A stretch of 64,000 nucleotides of DNA from Palsa-892 sp963751615 (GCA_963751615.1 CAVVVG010000007.1:248001-312000), one strand, 5' to 3'. Numbered from the stretch's first letter, positions 7,888 to 16,900 are shown. Numbers and translations are program-made. Notes: generated from the sequence alone by a model not told the origin.

Positions 7888-10587
7888 ATGTCCACCTATC
7901 GTATTGAGAAACTATTCGCGCCCCGTTCGGTTGCCGTTGTGGGTGTTAGTCCAAGACCGGATTCGGTTGGGCATATTATTTTGAAAAATCTAAAAGGTGG
8001 TGGGTTTGAAGGTGAGATTTTCATTGTTGACCCGCACCATACCGAAATCGATGGCATAGCGACCTCACCTGATATCGAATCCCTTCACTCGGTACCCGAC
8101 ATTGCAGTCATTTCCGTGCCAGCGGCCAGCGTTCCTACTGTCATAAGTGGCGCAGGCAAAAAGGGCATAGCGGGCGCGATCATCATCACCTCCGGTCTCG
8201 GTCATGGAACGGGTTCTCTCTTAGAGACGGCCGAAAAAAATGCGCGCGCTCACGGAATCAGACTTCTGGGACCGAATTGTCTTGGATTTATCAATCCGGC
8301 GGCCAAACTGAATGCCAGCTTTGCCGCGCATATGCCAAAGGTCGGCAATATTGCACTCATATCGCAGTCCGGGGCGGTGGCGGCGGGAGTCAGCGAATGG
8401 GCCTTGCAGCGATCGGTCGGGTTTTCGGCGATCGCTTCGATTGGCGATATGGTCGATATCGATTTTGGCGATTTGCTCGATTTTTTCGCACTCGACCCAT
8501 CAACTCAGTCAATTCTTCTCTATATCGAGTCGATCAAGGACGCGCGCAAGTTCATGTCCGCTGCACGGTCTGCTGCAAGAGCAAAACCTGTAATCGCTAT
8601 CAAGGCCGGTCGTCATGCACGCGCCGCTGCCGCCGCGGCCACACATACTGGCGCGCTCGCTGGGTCTGACGCTGTCTATGAGGCGGCGCTTCATCGAGCC
8701 GGAATTCTGCGGGTGTTCGATCTCGATGAGTTTTTTGATGCCGCCGAAACGCTCGCACGGCTCAAGCCCTTTGCGGGCGAACGACTTGCCGTGTTGACGA
8801 ACGGCGGTGGAATTGGCGTTCTTGCCGTCGACAGGCTTGGTGATCTCGGGGGCAACCTCGCGACGCTCTCAGCCGACACCAAAGGCCAGCTGGACGCGGT
8901 ACTGCCCGCAATGTGGTCAAAATCAAATCCAGTCGATATCGTTGGCGATGCCAATGCCGAACGCTACGGCATTGCGCTCGAAAAACTTATCGCCGATCGC
9001 GACAACGACGCAATTCTCGTTCTTCAGGTACCGACGGCTTTATCTTCGCCGCTAGAGACAGCCAAGAAAATTGCCGATGTTGTTGAAAATTATCGAAAAA
9101 GAACCCACTCATTAAAACCTATTCTTTGCGCCTGGATCGGCGAGCAGCTTGAAACATCGGCAGTGTTTTCTTCCGCAGAAATTCCACACTATGCGACCGA
9201 AAACGATGCAGTGCAGGGATTTATGCATCTCGTGCGCTACCGACAAGCGCAGCAAGCACTTATGCAAGTGCCTCCCAGTCTTCCCGAGAATTTTTCGCCT
9301 GACGTTACCGCGGCGCGAGCCGCGATCGAAATTCCGTTGCAGGAAACGCGCCGTTGGCTCGATCCTGTTGAAATTACGAAATTGTTTGGCGCCTATCAGA
9401 TTCCGATTGCGACCGCGTTACCCGCCAAAACAGTGGAGGATGCAGGCCGAGTTGCCTCTGCATTATTAAAGGAAAGCGGCGCCGTTGCCGTCAAGATTTT
9501 ATCACGCGATATCACGCATAAATCCGATATTGGCGGCGTAGAATTGAATTTGCGTAGCGAAGAGGCTGTGCGTGTTGCCGCGACCACTATTCTTTCGAAA
9601 GCAAAAGCAGCATGCCCTAATGCGAGAATTGATGGCGTGACCGTGCACCCGATGATCGTGCGACAGAACGCGCGCGAATTAATTGCCGGCATTGCGGATG
9701 ATCCGACTTTTGGGCCCGTTATAGTGTTCGGAAAAGGCGGTACCGCAGTCGAAGTTATCAACGACAAGGCGCTCGCCTTACCTCCTTTGGATCTAATGCT
9801 CGCAAAAGAATTGATCACAAAAACGCGCGTCTACCGTCGTCTGAAGAGCTATCGGAATGTTCCCGCCGCTGACGAAAATGCGATTGCGCTTGTTCTGGTC
9901 AAACTCGCCCAAATGGCCGCTGATATTCCCGAGATCGTCGAACTCGATATCAATCCACTTTTGGCCGATGAGTCAGGCGTAATCGCCATCGATGCGCGCG
10001 TCGCTGTCGCGCCTAGGAAACAGGCCAAAAGCGTGGCCAGCAATCAGCGGTTCGCCATTAAGCCCTATCCGAAGGAATGGGAACGCATTGCTATTTTTGG
10101 AAAAGAAAAAAAAGCTTTTATTCGACCGATCAGACCAGAGGATGAAGGCTTGTTGAGGAAATTTTTAGAAAAAGTGACCCTACAGGATTTGCGACTTCGT
10201 TTTTTCGCTCCGATCAAGGAATTCAGCAATCTATTCATCGCCCGATTGACCCAACTCGATTACGCGCGCGCCATCGCATTCGTTGCGATCGATGATTCGA
10301 GCGGCGAGATCGTAGCGGTCGTGCGTTTGCACATGGACGCCAATTTCGAGGCTGGAGAGTACGCCGTACTCGTGCGATCCGATTTGAAAGGCCAAGGTCT
10401 CGGCTGGAAACTCATGGAACTTATTATCGCCTATGCCCGTAGCGAAGGCTTGAAGCGAATTGAGGGGGAAGTGCTTGCAGAAAATACGTCAATGATTGAA
10501 ATGTGTCGCAAACTAGGATTTAAAATTACGCCGCTCGCCGGAGAACTCATGATACAATTCGTGCAGCTGCCACTCCATGAAGAGTAA
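7888..10587 (+). CDS. ADP-forming acyl-CoA synthetase-like protein with C-terminal GNAT acetyltransferase (PatZ type)
   Basis: Three parts are visible: an NDP-forming acyl-CoA synthetase alpha region (about residues 1-460, CoA-binding Rossmann motif VAVVGVSPRPDSVG), an ATP-grasp beta region (about 470-700, e.g. GPVIVFGKGGTAVEV), and a GNAT domain (about 740-890) with the acetyl-CoA loop GQGLG. Length (899 aa) fits the PatZ/Pka family, which acetylates lysines of enzymes such as acetyl-CoA synthetase. The phosphohistidine position of ADP-forming synthetases appears to be kept (His253 in THTGALAG), so ligase activity may also survive. The start at 7888 (MSTYRIEKLFAPRSVAVVG) fits the family; the upstream TTG/ATG at 7852/7855 are not supported. 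It converges on the USP gene with 16 bases between stops. Confidence 0.88.
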   Translation: MSTYRIEKLFAPRSVAVVGVSPRPDSVGHIILKNLKGGGFEGEIFIVDPHHTEIDGIATSPDIESLHSVPDIAVISVPAASVPTVISGAGKKGIAGAIIITSGLGHGTGSLLETAEKNARAHGIRLLGPNCLGFINPAAKLNASFAAHMPKVGNIALISQSGAVAAGVSEWALQRSVGFSAIASIGDMVDIDFGDLLDFFALDPSTQSILLYIESIKDARKFMSAARSAARAKPVIAIKAGRHARAAAAAATHTGALAGSDAVYEAALHRAGILRVFDLDEFFDAAETLARLKPFAGERLAVLTNGGGIGVLAVDRLGDLGGNLATLSADTKGQLDAVLPAMWSKSNPVDIVGDANAERYGIALEKLIADRDNDAILVLQVPTALSSPLETAKKIADVVENYRKRTHSLKPILCAWIGEQLETSAVFSSAEIPHYATENDAVQGFMHLVRYRQAQQALMQVPPSLPENFSPDVTAARAAIEIPLQETRRWLDPVEITKLFGAYQIPIATALPAKTVEDAGRVASALLKESGAVAVKILSRDITHKSDIGGVELNLRSEEAVRVAATTILSKAKAACPNARIDGVTVHPMIVRQNARELIAGIADDPTFGPVIVFGKGGTAVEVINDKALALPPLDLMLAKELITKTRVYRRLKSYRNVPAADENAIALVLVKLAQMAADIPEIVELDINPLLADESGVIAIDARVAVAPRKQAKSVASNQRFAIKPYPKEWERIAIFGKEKKAFIRPIRPEDEGLLRKFLEKVTLQDLRLRFFAPIKEFSNLFIARLTQLDYARAIAFVAIDDSSGEIVAVVRLHMDANFEAGEYAVLVRSDLKGQGLGWKLMELIIAYARSEGLKRIEGEVLAENTSMIEMCRKLGFKITPLAGELMIQFVQLPLHEE

Positions 10588-10603
10588 CGCCGCATGTCTC
10601 TCT

Positions 10604-11434
10604 TTAATGCGACATTAACGTCGGAATGGTCATCGAAGACAGAATCGTATTGCTCACGCCACCCAATACAAACTCCCTAATCCGCGTATGGCCGTACGCG
10701 CCCATGACCAAAAAGTCCGCCGATACATCGGCGGCATAAGAAAGTATAGTGTTTGCGGGATCGATGTCCGAAACATCGATGCGCTTGATTTCAACTTTGA
10801 GCCCGTGACGGGCGAGATGTTGACCGATCTCAGCGCCGGGAAACTCTTCCGTTACCTTACCTGCTTCAGCGATTGTAAGAATATCGATCTTGCCGGCGCG
10901 GCGCATCAATGGGATGGCATCAGCGGTTGCACGTGCGGCCGGCTTGCTTCCATCCCAGCATACCAGCACACGCTTGAAGGATGGCGTTGCATTCTGGATA
11001 TATGGGACGACGATGGCAGGACGCCCGCCCTCAAACAACGTCGCTTCGATGATATAATCGTTTTCGGATGTCGTCGTCTCGCTCTGTTGTACCACGGCCA
11101 AGTCGAAATGCCGACTTATTCTCGCGAACAATCCCGCAGCGCCGACTATAGTTGCATTGGGGGAATAACAATCCGCGCGTAGCCCTACTTCAGCTACGCC
11201 TTTTTGAAAGTTTGCTTTTGCCTGTTTAGCGGCTCTTTCATTCTCAGCCCGCTGTTCATCGATATACTGCACTGGGATCGCTTCTAGACTGCCCATCATG
11301 GGCATGACAGGTTCGTACGAGAATGCAACGCCCGTCAGATGGGCGTCGAGCTTTTCGGCGAGCGAGATAGCATAGTCCCTCGCACGATCGCGTTTGTTTG
11401 CACCGGATAAATTGACCAAAATATCTTTAATCAT
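10604..11434 (-). CDS. Tandem-domain universal stress protein
   Basis: Two UspA domains (residues 1-145 and 152-276). Domain 2 starts KRVLVCWDGSKPAARA and ends with the nucleotide-loop variant GAYGHTRIREFVLGGVSN, in which the usual final G-S/T is G-G. Proteins of this type are cytoplasmic and help cells survive stress and growth arrest. It is the last gene of an apparent fixK - 11470 - usp cluster on the minus strand (35-bp gap). The C-terminal REFVLGG word recurs in the USP at 58185-59042, showing they belong to one subfamily. Confidence 0.92.
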   Translation of the reverse strand: MIKDILVNLSGANKRDRARDYAISLAEKLDAHLTGVAFSYEPVMPMMGSLEAIPVQYIDEQRAENERAAKQAKANFQKGVAEVGLRADCYSPNATIVGAAGLFARISRHFDLAVVQQSETTTSENDYIIEATLFEGGRPAIVVPYIQNATPSFKRVLVCWDGSKPAARATADAIPLMRRAGKIDILTIAEAGKVTEEFPGAEIGQHLARHGLKVEIKRIDVSDIDPANTILSYAADVSADFLVMGAYGHTRIREFVLGGVSNTILSSMTIPTLMSH

Positions 11435-11469
11435 AGCTCACCACCGGCTCGTACAGTTGGGTGCATCTC

Positions 11470-11901
11470 CTAATAATGCTCTACTGTAATAACCTTATAT
11501 ACGTGCATTTGAGTTCCTTCGCGGATCGAAATGTACTCACCCGGTACGAAATGTTCGCTTTCCAAATGAAATCCTGATTCGTCCTCGTCAGCTCCAGCGA
11601 TGTCGTAGTGAAACGTCCACCCACTGTGTTTGTGCTTCAGATGGCCAATCTCTTTGTCTTGTCCCGGGCGGAACTTAACCACCCGAAAATAATCGTGATA
11701 CTCTTTCCATAGCCCCACATCAATTTTTCCAGTGTCATCGAGAGGGGCCCAAATCAAATACCCAAAATTTTTGTCGCCAGCCGGATGTCCTGGCTCACGT
11801 GCGAGTTCAAGCCTGATGTGACGAAAGCTCTTTGGGAGATGAATTTCCTGCTTCGTCCGTTTTCTCGTTAGCTCGGCCATCACCGTAGCCCCAGCATTCA
11901 T
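11470..11901 (-). CDS. Conserved hypothetical protein downstream of fixK
   Basis: A 143-residue acidic soluble protein. The ATG at 11901 overlaps the fixK stop codon (ATGA), suggesting translational coupling; an internal start at 11880 (MAELTRKRTKQEIHLP) is also possible. The sequence has KNFGYLIWAPLDDTGKID and ends GTQMHVYKVITVEHY, with no motif I can assign. It contains no Cys cluster or membrane segment. Its place between fixK and a usp gene suggests a low-oxygen or stress role. Confidence 0.75.
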   Translation of the reverse strand: MNAGATVMAELTRKRTKQEIHLPKSFRHIRLELAREPGHPAGDKNFGYLIWAPLDDTGKIDVGLWKEYHDYFRVVKFRPGQDKEIGHLKHKHSGWTFHYDIAGADEDESGFHLESEHFVPGEYISIREGTQMHVYKVITVEHY

Positions 11902-12611
11902 GCGTTCAGTCTGTTCAACGCACCACGATTGCGCAGCACGACCCGGCGCGAAGTTGGGAGTTCGATCGCCGCCTCCTGCTCGAGTTGCGTGAACGTCCGC
12001 GATACAGTCTCGATTGTAAGACCGAGATAGTCAGCGATATCTTGCCGGGACATTGGAAGCTCGAACGTATGCCTGCCGCAAACAACCCGATTCGCCATTT
12101 CGAGGAGGAATGCGGCTACACGCTCGTGCGCATTCTTGCGGCCAAGTGTGATCATCAAATTTTGCACGTGCTCAAGTTCACGAGCTGTGATTGACCACAA
12201 TTCATTTGCTACCTCATTTTGACGCGCGGCAAGTGCGATCAACGCACTCCGCTTCACAATGAGAATGCTCGAGGACGTTACGGCTTCGGCGGAAAAGTGA
12301 TGATCAACTCCGACTTCAAGGCCGAATACATCACCGGCGAGATAAAAGCCGTTGATCTGCCGGCGCCCATCGTCCAACAACTTGTAGATTCGCACGGCGC
12401 CGCTGATTACCTTGTAGATGTAGTCGGCAGCTTCGCCCTCCCCATAGATCTCACCGTTGCGCGGGTAGTCCACCGTGGCACCCATCATTTCAAGGCTACC
12501 GTTCAGTTTTCCCAAGCTAGGCTGCTTTTTGACCGAAGCATTGCGCTCTCGTACTCCAAAATAGCTGCGGTTTTGCAAATGACCGGGTTCGGCTAGAGAT
12601 TGAGTTAGCAT
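11898..12611 (-). CDS. fixK: CRP/FNR-family regulator FixK
   Basis: A 237-residue cAMP-receptor-type protein: an N-terminal beta-roll (about 40-140), a long dimer helix and a C-terminal winged HTH whose recognition helix reads IETVSRTF. The E-x-x-S-R pattern reads TTGA half-sites. There is no N-terminal Cys cluster, so it is not an FNR-type Fe-S sensor. The position equivalent to the redox-sensitive Cys183 of Bradyrhizobium FixK2 (13 residues before the recognition Glu) is Ser here. The start at 12611 has AGGAG 8 nt upstream. It is divergent from fixLJ with an 8-2-8 inverted repeat between, and heads a cluster with a hypothetical gene and a usp. It is the likely activator of the palindromes catalogued in this window. 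Confidence 0.92.
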   Translation of the reverse strand: MLTQSLAEPGHLQNRSYFGVRERNASVKKQPSLGKLNGSLEMMGATVDYPRNGEIYGEGEAADYIYKVISGAVRIYKLLDDGRRQINGFYLAGDVFGLEVGVDHHFSAEAVTSSSILIVKRSALIALAARQNEVANELWSITARELEHVQNLMITLGRKNAHERVAAFLLEMANRVVCGRHTFELPMSRQDIADYLGLTIETVSRTFTQLEQEAAIELPTSRRVVLRNRGALNRLNA

Positions 12612-12677
12612 GGCCTGATCTCCTTTTCGAAGCGATACTGACGACCCTTTCGCTCGCTTGAAATTCAGATTATGCCC

Positions 12678-12695
12678 CTAAGGGAAATCCCTTAG
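12678..12695. promoter_or_regulatory. Inverted repeat between fixK and fixL, candidate FixJ operator
   Basis: CTAAGGGA-AA-TCCCTTAG is a perfect 8-2-8 inverted repeat centred 75 bp upstream of the fixK start and 55 bp upstream of the fixL start. In other rhizobia phosphorylated FixJ activates fixK from a site in this region. Assignment to FixJ is an inference from position. Confidence 0.6.
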
Positions 12696-12741
12696 TTTCG
12701 ACAATTATAATTTGGGGATTTTAGTCGAGGAGATAGTCTTG

Positions 12742-14238
12742 ATGAGTCCTGCCGAAAAGGCAGCGCCGCTGGCAATAAAATCTGCCTCAACAGGTAGTTT
12801 TTGGCACGGCTATCTTCTATCAGTCGCTTTTATTTGCATTGCAATATTTGCAAGGGCCATGCTGGCCTCTGTTAGCGGCGACGACCCGCATCTTTTTTTC
12901 ATTCCCGCGATCCTACTTGCGGCAACATTGGGTGGTATCGGTCCTGGATTACTCGCAACGATTTTGAGTATCGTCTATTTGTTGGCTTCTTCAAAGTTTT
13001 TGGCGTTCCCGATTGTAGATGTGACAGCGTTTATGATCGTTGGCATCGGAATGTCGCTGGCAGGAGAAACGCTGAAACGCGCAAGAAGGCGCATAGCGGC
13101 AGCGGCTGAAGATATGGGTATGCGCGAGGCCCATCTAAAATCGATTCTCGATACTGTGCCGGATGCGATGATCGTCATCGACACGCGTGGCATCATTCAT
13201 TCATTCAGCGCTACGGCTGAGCGCCTATTCAGCTACCGCGCGCAGGAAGTCATCGGTCATAATATCAATATTTTGATGCCATCTCCTTACCGGGAAAGTC
13301 ACGATGGTTACATTAAGAACTATCTGAATACGGGAGAGCGCAGAATTATCGGTATTGGCCGTGTTGTCGTTGGCGAACGGAAAGACGGATCAACCTTTCC
13401 AATGGAGTTGTCAGTTGGAGAGATGAATTCAGCAAATCGTCGATTCTTTACGGGTTTTATCCGAGATATTACTGAGCGACAGAAGACGGAGGCGCGGCTC
13501 CAAGAACTACAATCGGAACTGGTCCAGATTTCCCGTTTGACCGCGATGGGAGAGATGGCCTCGACGCTTGCACATGAGATCAACCAACCGCTTTCGGCAA
13601 TCATCAACTATCTCAAAGGCTCACGCCGGCTGCTCGAGGACTTGAAAGACGAGCAAGTCGCCAGCGTTCGAGCTGCTGTAAACAAAGCCGCGGATCAGGC
13701 AATGCGGGCGGGGCAAATCATTCGTAGGCTACGCGAATTCGTCGCCCATGGTGAAAACGAAAAGCGCGTCGAAAGCGTCTCGAAAATGATCGAAGAAGCG
13801 AGCGCGCTTGCGCTGGTCGGCGCGGGGGAGACTGGAATTCGGGTGCGATTTAGCTTCTCGTCGTTGTCAGATTTCACACTCGCCGACAGAATTCAGATTC
13901 AGCAAGTCCTTGTAAACCTGATGCGCAATGCAATGGAATCGATGGAGGATTCGCCGCGTCGTGAGTTGGCCGTGAGCACGGACGCCTCTAAGAAAGGCAT
14001 GATTCAAATCAGCGTAGCGGACACCGGCTGCGGCATCGTTCCGGACATTGCCGAACATCTTTTTCAACCATTTTTCACGACCAAACCGCACGGCATGGGC
14101 GTTGGGCTCTCCATTTCGCGCACGATTGTCGAAGAGCATGGTGGAAAAATTTGGATCGAACCGAACCCGGATGGTGGAACGATTTTTCGGATAACCCTGC
14201 CTTCGGCAACCCAGGAGGACTTTGCTGATGCCAACTAG
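12742..14238 (+). CDS. fixL: Oxygen-sensing heme PAS histidine kinase FixL
   Basis: A 498-residue membrane sensor kinase. Residues 20-110 hold several hydrophobic segments, followed by a PAS domain with the FixL heme signature (ILMPSPYRESHDGY); His187 is the expected proximal heme ligand. The kinase follows: H-box with His278 (LAHEINQPLS), then the N, G1 (DTGCGI) and G2 (GMGVGLSISR) boxes. Oxygen bound to the heme inhibits autophosphorylation, so the kinase is active when oxygen is low. The start at 12742 is set by GAGGAGAT 7 nt upstream; the earlier frame start at 12712 is unsupported. It overlaps fixJ by 11 bp. Confidence 0.95.
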   Translation: MSPAEKAAPLAIKSASTGSFWHGYLLSVAFICIAIFARAMLASVSGDDPHLFFIPAILLAATLGGIGPGLLATILSIVYLLASSKFLAFPIVDVTAFMIVGIGMSLAGETLKRARRRIAAAAEDMGMREAHLKSILDTVPDAMIVIDTRGIIHSFSATAERLFSYRAQEVIGHNINILMPSPYRESHDGYIKNYLNTGERRIIGIGRVVVGERKDGSTFPMELSVGEMNSANRRFFTGFIRDITERQKTEARLQELQSELVQISRLTAMGEMASTLAHEINQPLSAIINYLKGSRRLLEDLKDEQVASVRAAVNKAADQAMRAGQIIRRLREFVAHGENEKRVESVSKMIEEASALALVGAGETGIRVRFSFSSLSDFTLADRIQIQQVLVNLMRNAMESMEDSPRRELAVSTDASKKGMIQISVADTGCGIVPDIAEHLFQPFFTTKPHGMGVGLSISRTIVEEHGGKIWIEPNPDGGTIFRITLPSATQEDFADAN

Positions 14239-14848
14239 CAGGGTCGTGCACATTATCGACGACGACGAGGCAGTGCGAGATTCGCTACGGTTTCTAATGA
14301 AATCAGCGAAAATGGATGTGGAAACCTATGAATCTGCCACGGCGTTTCTTGATGCGCTCCCGCAAATCAGAGGCGGATGCGTCATTACAGATGTTCGGAT
14401 GCCTCAACTCAGCGGAATTGAATTGCTACGCAGGCTCAAATCAATGTCGATTGATCTGCCCGTAATCATAATGACCGGACATGGCGACATATCTCTAGCT
14501 GTAGAGGCGATGAAGGAAGGCGCAGTCGATTTTCTTGAAAAACCGTTTGACGACGAAAGCCTGCTTAAGTCGACCCATTTGGCGCTTGACCGCTATGATA
14601 AGGAGGCGAAGAAGGATGCTGAAAAGAAACGAATTCGAGAAAAGTTAGATTCTCTTTCACAGCGGGAACATCAGGTGCTGGAAGGATTGATCGCCGGCCA
14701 TTCAAACAAAATCATCGCATCGGATCTCAAGATTAGTCCGAGAACGGTGGAGATTTACCGGGCACACGTCATGACAAAAATGGAAGCAGAAAGCCTTTCG
14801 GAGTTGGTGCGTATGGGCCTAATGGTCGAACTGTTTGGAATGGATTGA
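14228..14848 (+). CDS. fixJ: Response regulator FixJ
   Basis: A 206-residue protein: receiver domain (residues 1-125, acidic pocket IIDDDEAVRD, phospho-acceptor Asp55 in VITDVRMP, Lys in EKPF), then a LuxR/NarL-type HTH (SQREHQVLEGLIAGHSNK... ISPRTVEIYRAHVM). FixL phosphorylates FixJ in low oxygen, and FixJ then activates fixK. The ATG at 14228 follows AGGAGG and overlaps the end of fixL, so the pair is translationally coupled. A FixK-type box for the nitroreductase lies 28 bp after the stop. Confidence 0.95.
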   Translation: MPTSRVVHIIDDDEAVRDSLRFLMKSAKMDVETYESATAFLDALPQIRGGCVITDVRMPQLSGIELLRRLKSMSIDLPVIIMTGHGDISLAVEAMKEGAVDFLEKPFDDESLLKSTHLALDRYDKEAKKDAEKKRIREKLDSLSQREHQVLEGLIAGHSNKIIASDLKISPRTVEIYRAHVMTKMEAESLSELVRMGLMVELFGMD

Positions 14849-14875
14849 ACTTTAACCCCGAACGATGTTCGACTT

Positions 14876-14889
14876 TTGCGCTAGATCAA
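14876..14889. promoter_or_regulatory. FixK-type box for the Acg-like nitroreductase gene
   Basis: TTGCGCTAGATCAA, centre 66 bp before the ATG at 14949, giving a predicted transcript start near 14924. Confidence 0.75.
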
Positions 14890-14948
14890 GAAGCCGGCGA
14901 CTAATTTGTGCTTATTTAATTATACATTAAGGCGCTAGCGGTAAGACA

Positions 14949-15998
14949 ATGAAAAGTGGCACGGATCAGCATTCGAATTGGCACATCGACGCAAGTGCCT
15001 TTCCCCGAAATGGTGCCGCAATTGAAAAACTGCGCTTCCTTTTGCGTTACGCAATCTTAGCGCCTTCCAATCATAATGCGCAGCCTTGGCTTTTTGATCT
15101 CTACGATGAACACGTGGATCTCATTGCCGATCGTACACGTTCCCTGCCCGCCACGGATCCTTTCGACCGTGAACTCATCATTTCTTGTGGGGCTGCGCTT
15201 GCATTTTTGCAAGCGGCAGCGACAGGGTTTGGCTACGAGTTAACCATCGACCGCTTTCCTCAAGTAACAAATGTGGATTTGCTTGCGCGCGTTTCGTTCA
15301 GGAATAAGCAAGGTTTTGGCGGTGACAAAAAAATACATGAAGCAATATTGAATCGCCATACAAACCGAAATGCATTCGAATCTAGATTGGTGCCAATAGA
15401 AGCCCGCAATGTGATCGATCTTACGATGCGAAAAGCGGGGGCACTGACCTCATGGATAGATGAGGCCAGCGAGCGCAAGCAACTGGCAGAAATAATAATG
15501 ACTGCCGACCAATTTCAATTCGAAAATTCGGCTTTCCTTCGAGAGCTCGCTGCATGGGTTCGTCCAACGCAGAGCTCCGCCACGGACGGAATTCCTTCCA
15601 AAGCAATTGGTATAAGTGGAGTTGCTTCTTACGTGGCACCCTTTTTGATTCGTACTTTCGACATGGGAGCAGGCAAGGCTGCGCGCGACATGGAACTGAT
15701 GCAATGCTCTCCCGCAGTTGTTATCGTATCCACGCCCTTCGATCGAGATTATGATTGGCTAACATGCGGTGAAGGATTGGGATTTATGCTCCTGGCCGCC
15801 GAACAACTGGGGCTTAAGGCATCCTATCTCAATCAACCTTGCGAAGTGAGTGAGTTGAGATTTCGTTTAAGTTTATTTGACACGGTGAAAGGCAATCCCC
15901 AACTGATTTTACGTTTTGGATATGCTGCCAGCGTAGCGCCTAGCCCGAGGCGTCCTCTAGCGCAAGTCGTTCGCGAAAGGCGAAAGAGCATTGCCTGA
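14949..15998 (+). CDS. Acg-like nitroreductase-family protein
   Basis: A 349-residue protein of the large, double-module nitroreductase family typified by mycobacterial Acg (Rv2032). The hallmark APSNHNAQPWLF occurs at about residue 37, and the second half has CGEGLGFMLLAAEQLGL. Acg-type proteins bind flavin but may sequester rather than turn it over; the substrate is unknown. In Mycobacterium the homolog belongs to the DosR dormancy regulon. Here it has its own FixK-type box and follows fixLJ directly, which fits low-oxygen induction. Confidence 0.85.
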   Translation: MKSGTDQHSNWHIDASAFPRNGAAIEKLRFLLRYAILAPSNHNAQPWLFDLYDEHVDLIADRTRSLPATDPFDRELIISCGAALAFLQAAATGFGYELTIDRFPQVTNVDLLARVSFRNKQGFGGDKKIHEAILNRHTNRNAFESRLVPIEARNVIDLTMRKAGALTSWIDEASERKQLAEIIMTADQFQFENSAFLRELAAWVRPTQSSATDGIPSKAIGISGVASYVAPFLIRTFDMGAGKAARDMELMQCSPAVVIVSTPFDRDYDWLTCGEGLGFMLLAAEQLGLKASYLNQPCEVSELRFRLSLFDTVKGNPQLILRFGYAASVAPSPRRPLAQVVRERRKSIA

Positions 15999-16085
15999 AG
16001 GATGGATGCGGAAAACGGTCGCCCAATGTTTACGTTTTTTCACCTGATGCGCATTCGCGCACGAAATCTGCCACGGATAATCCCA

Positions 16086-16391
16086 TCATGAAAACAGATC
16101 GCGTAAGACACGCAACCTCAGCCACCTGACTCCGAATAAGAAACCGATGGTGAAAGTAGCTATCAAAATAACACTTAAAATCACAATTCCTTCGAACAAA
16201 GAAATTCCGGCAACGGAATCAATGGGAATTCCGAGTGTTTTGTATATCTCTAATTCCAGCTGATTTCTAAGCAGAAACTCTCTGATCGTGACGACCCACT
16301 TATCTGGAAGCAACAAAACCCATGTCACATAACAGACAAGCCAGATTACAAGGATAATCGAGCCTGACGTGAACCGCTTACTGGCGCGCAT
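16086..16391 (-). CDS. Small two-helix membrane protein (101 aa)
   Basis: The start at 16391 (MRASKRFTSGS) has GGAGG 9 nt upstream; the longer frame to 16457 would run into the FixK-type box. Hydrophobic segments lie at about residues 11-30 and 66-90, with a charged loop between (LLRNQLELEIYKTLGIP). The plan resembles the small membrane proteins at 4934-5212 and 32634-32900 but sequence similarity is weak. Function unknown. Confidence 0.7.
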   Translation of the reverse strand: MRASKRFTSGSIILVIWLVCYVTWVLLLPDKWVVTIREFLLRNQLELEIYKTLGIPIDSVAGISLFEGIVILSVILIATFTIGFLFGVRWLRLRVLRDLFS

Positions 16392-16443
16392 GCGAAATCC
16401 TCCAGAAAACAGTCCAATAATAATTACTCCAATGTGATCGGCT

Positions 16444-16457
16444 TTGCGCCAGATCAA
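16444..16457. promoter_or_regulatory. FixK-type box overlapping the stop of the upstream gene
   Basis: TTGCGCCAGATCAA (TTGATCTGGCGCAA on the minus strand). The centre is 59 bp before the start at 16391. The box covers the stop codon of the host-attachment-like gene (16454-16456). Confidence 0.75.
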
Positions 16458-16900
16458 GAAACAAGCCGCTTTTCAATTTCATATATAGGCAGTTTCACCC
16501 AATCTTTTTCGATTTCTTCTTTTATGGCTGCGCGAACAGCCGCAGTATAGACTGGACGAATCATTCCGAGCGCGCGCGGCGGTGCTACCAAGACCAAGTG
16601 CTTTGTCTTCCCTTCACGCACCTCGTTATCGATATGTTTTAACAGCTTTTCGAGAAATTTTCTCTCTTCCCTATCATGAAGATCGGGCTGTTCAATCGCA
16701 TGTCGAACACTTCCCGCGGACTCATGAACACGAGTAGGTACAGCTCTGCCTAATTCATGAGTACGCTTTTCTTCATGTTCAAATTCCTTAACCACCTTTA
16801 ATTGTGGATATTTCTCGTCTCCGGTATTGCAAAGAATCAAGGCCTTCCTTCCATCGCAAACAACGGCCCATTCGGCGTTTTTGAGTTTAAATTTTGGCAT
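16454..16900 (-). CDS. Host-attachment/baeRF-like protein
   Basis: A 148-residue soluble protein starting MPKFKLKNAEWAVVCDGRKALIL, with AAAGGAA just upstream. The pattern (a nucleotide-fold beta strand, then HESAGSVRHAIEQPDLHDREERKFLEKL, then HLVLVAPPRALGMIR) matches the family named protein required for attachment to host cells (Host_attach), related to release-factor-like baeRF domains. The biochemical role is unknown, and homologs often lie near USP genes. It is cotranscribable with nothing obvious upstream. Confidence 0.75.
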   Translation of the reverse strand: MPKFKLKNAEWAVVCDGRKALILCNTGDEKYPQLKVVKEFEHEEKRTHELGRAVPTRVHESAGSVRHAIEQPDLHDREERKFLEKLLKHIDNEVREGKTKHLVLVAPPRALGMIRPVYTAAVRAAIKEEIEKDWVKLPIYEIEKRLVS

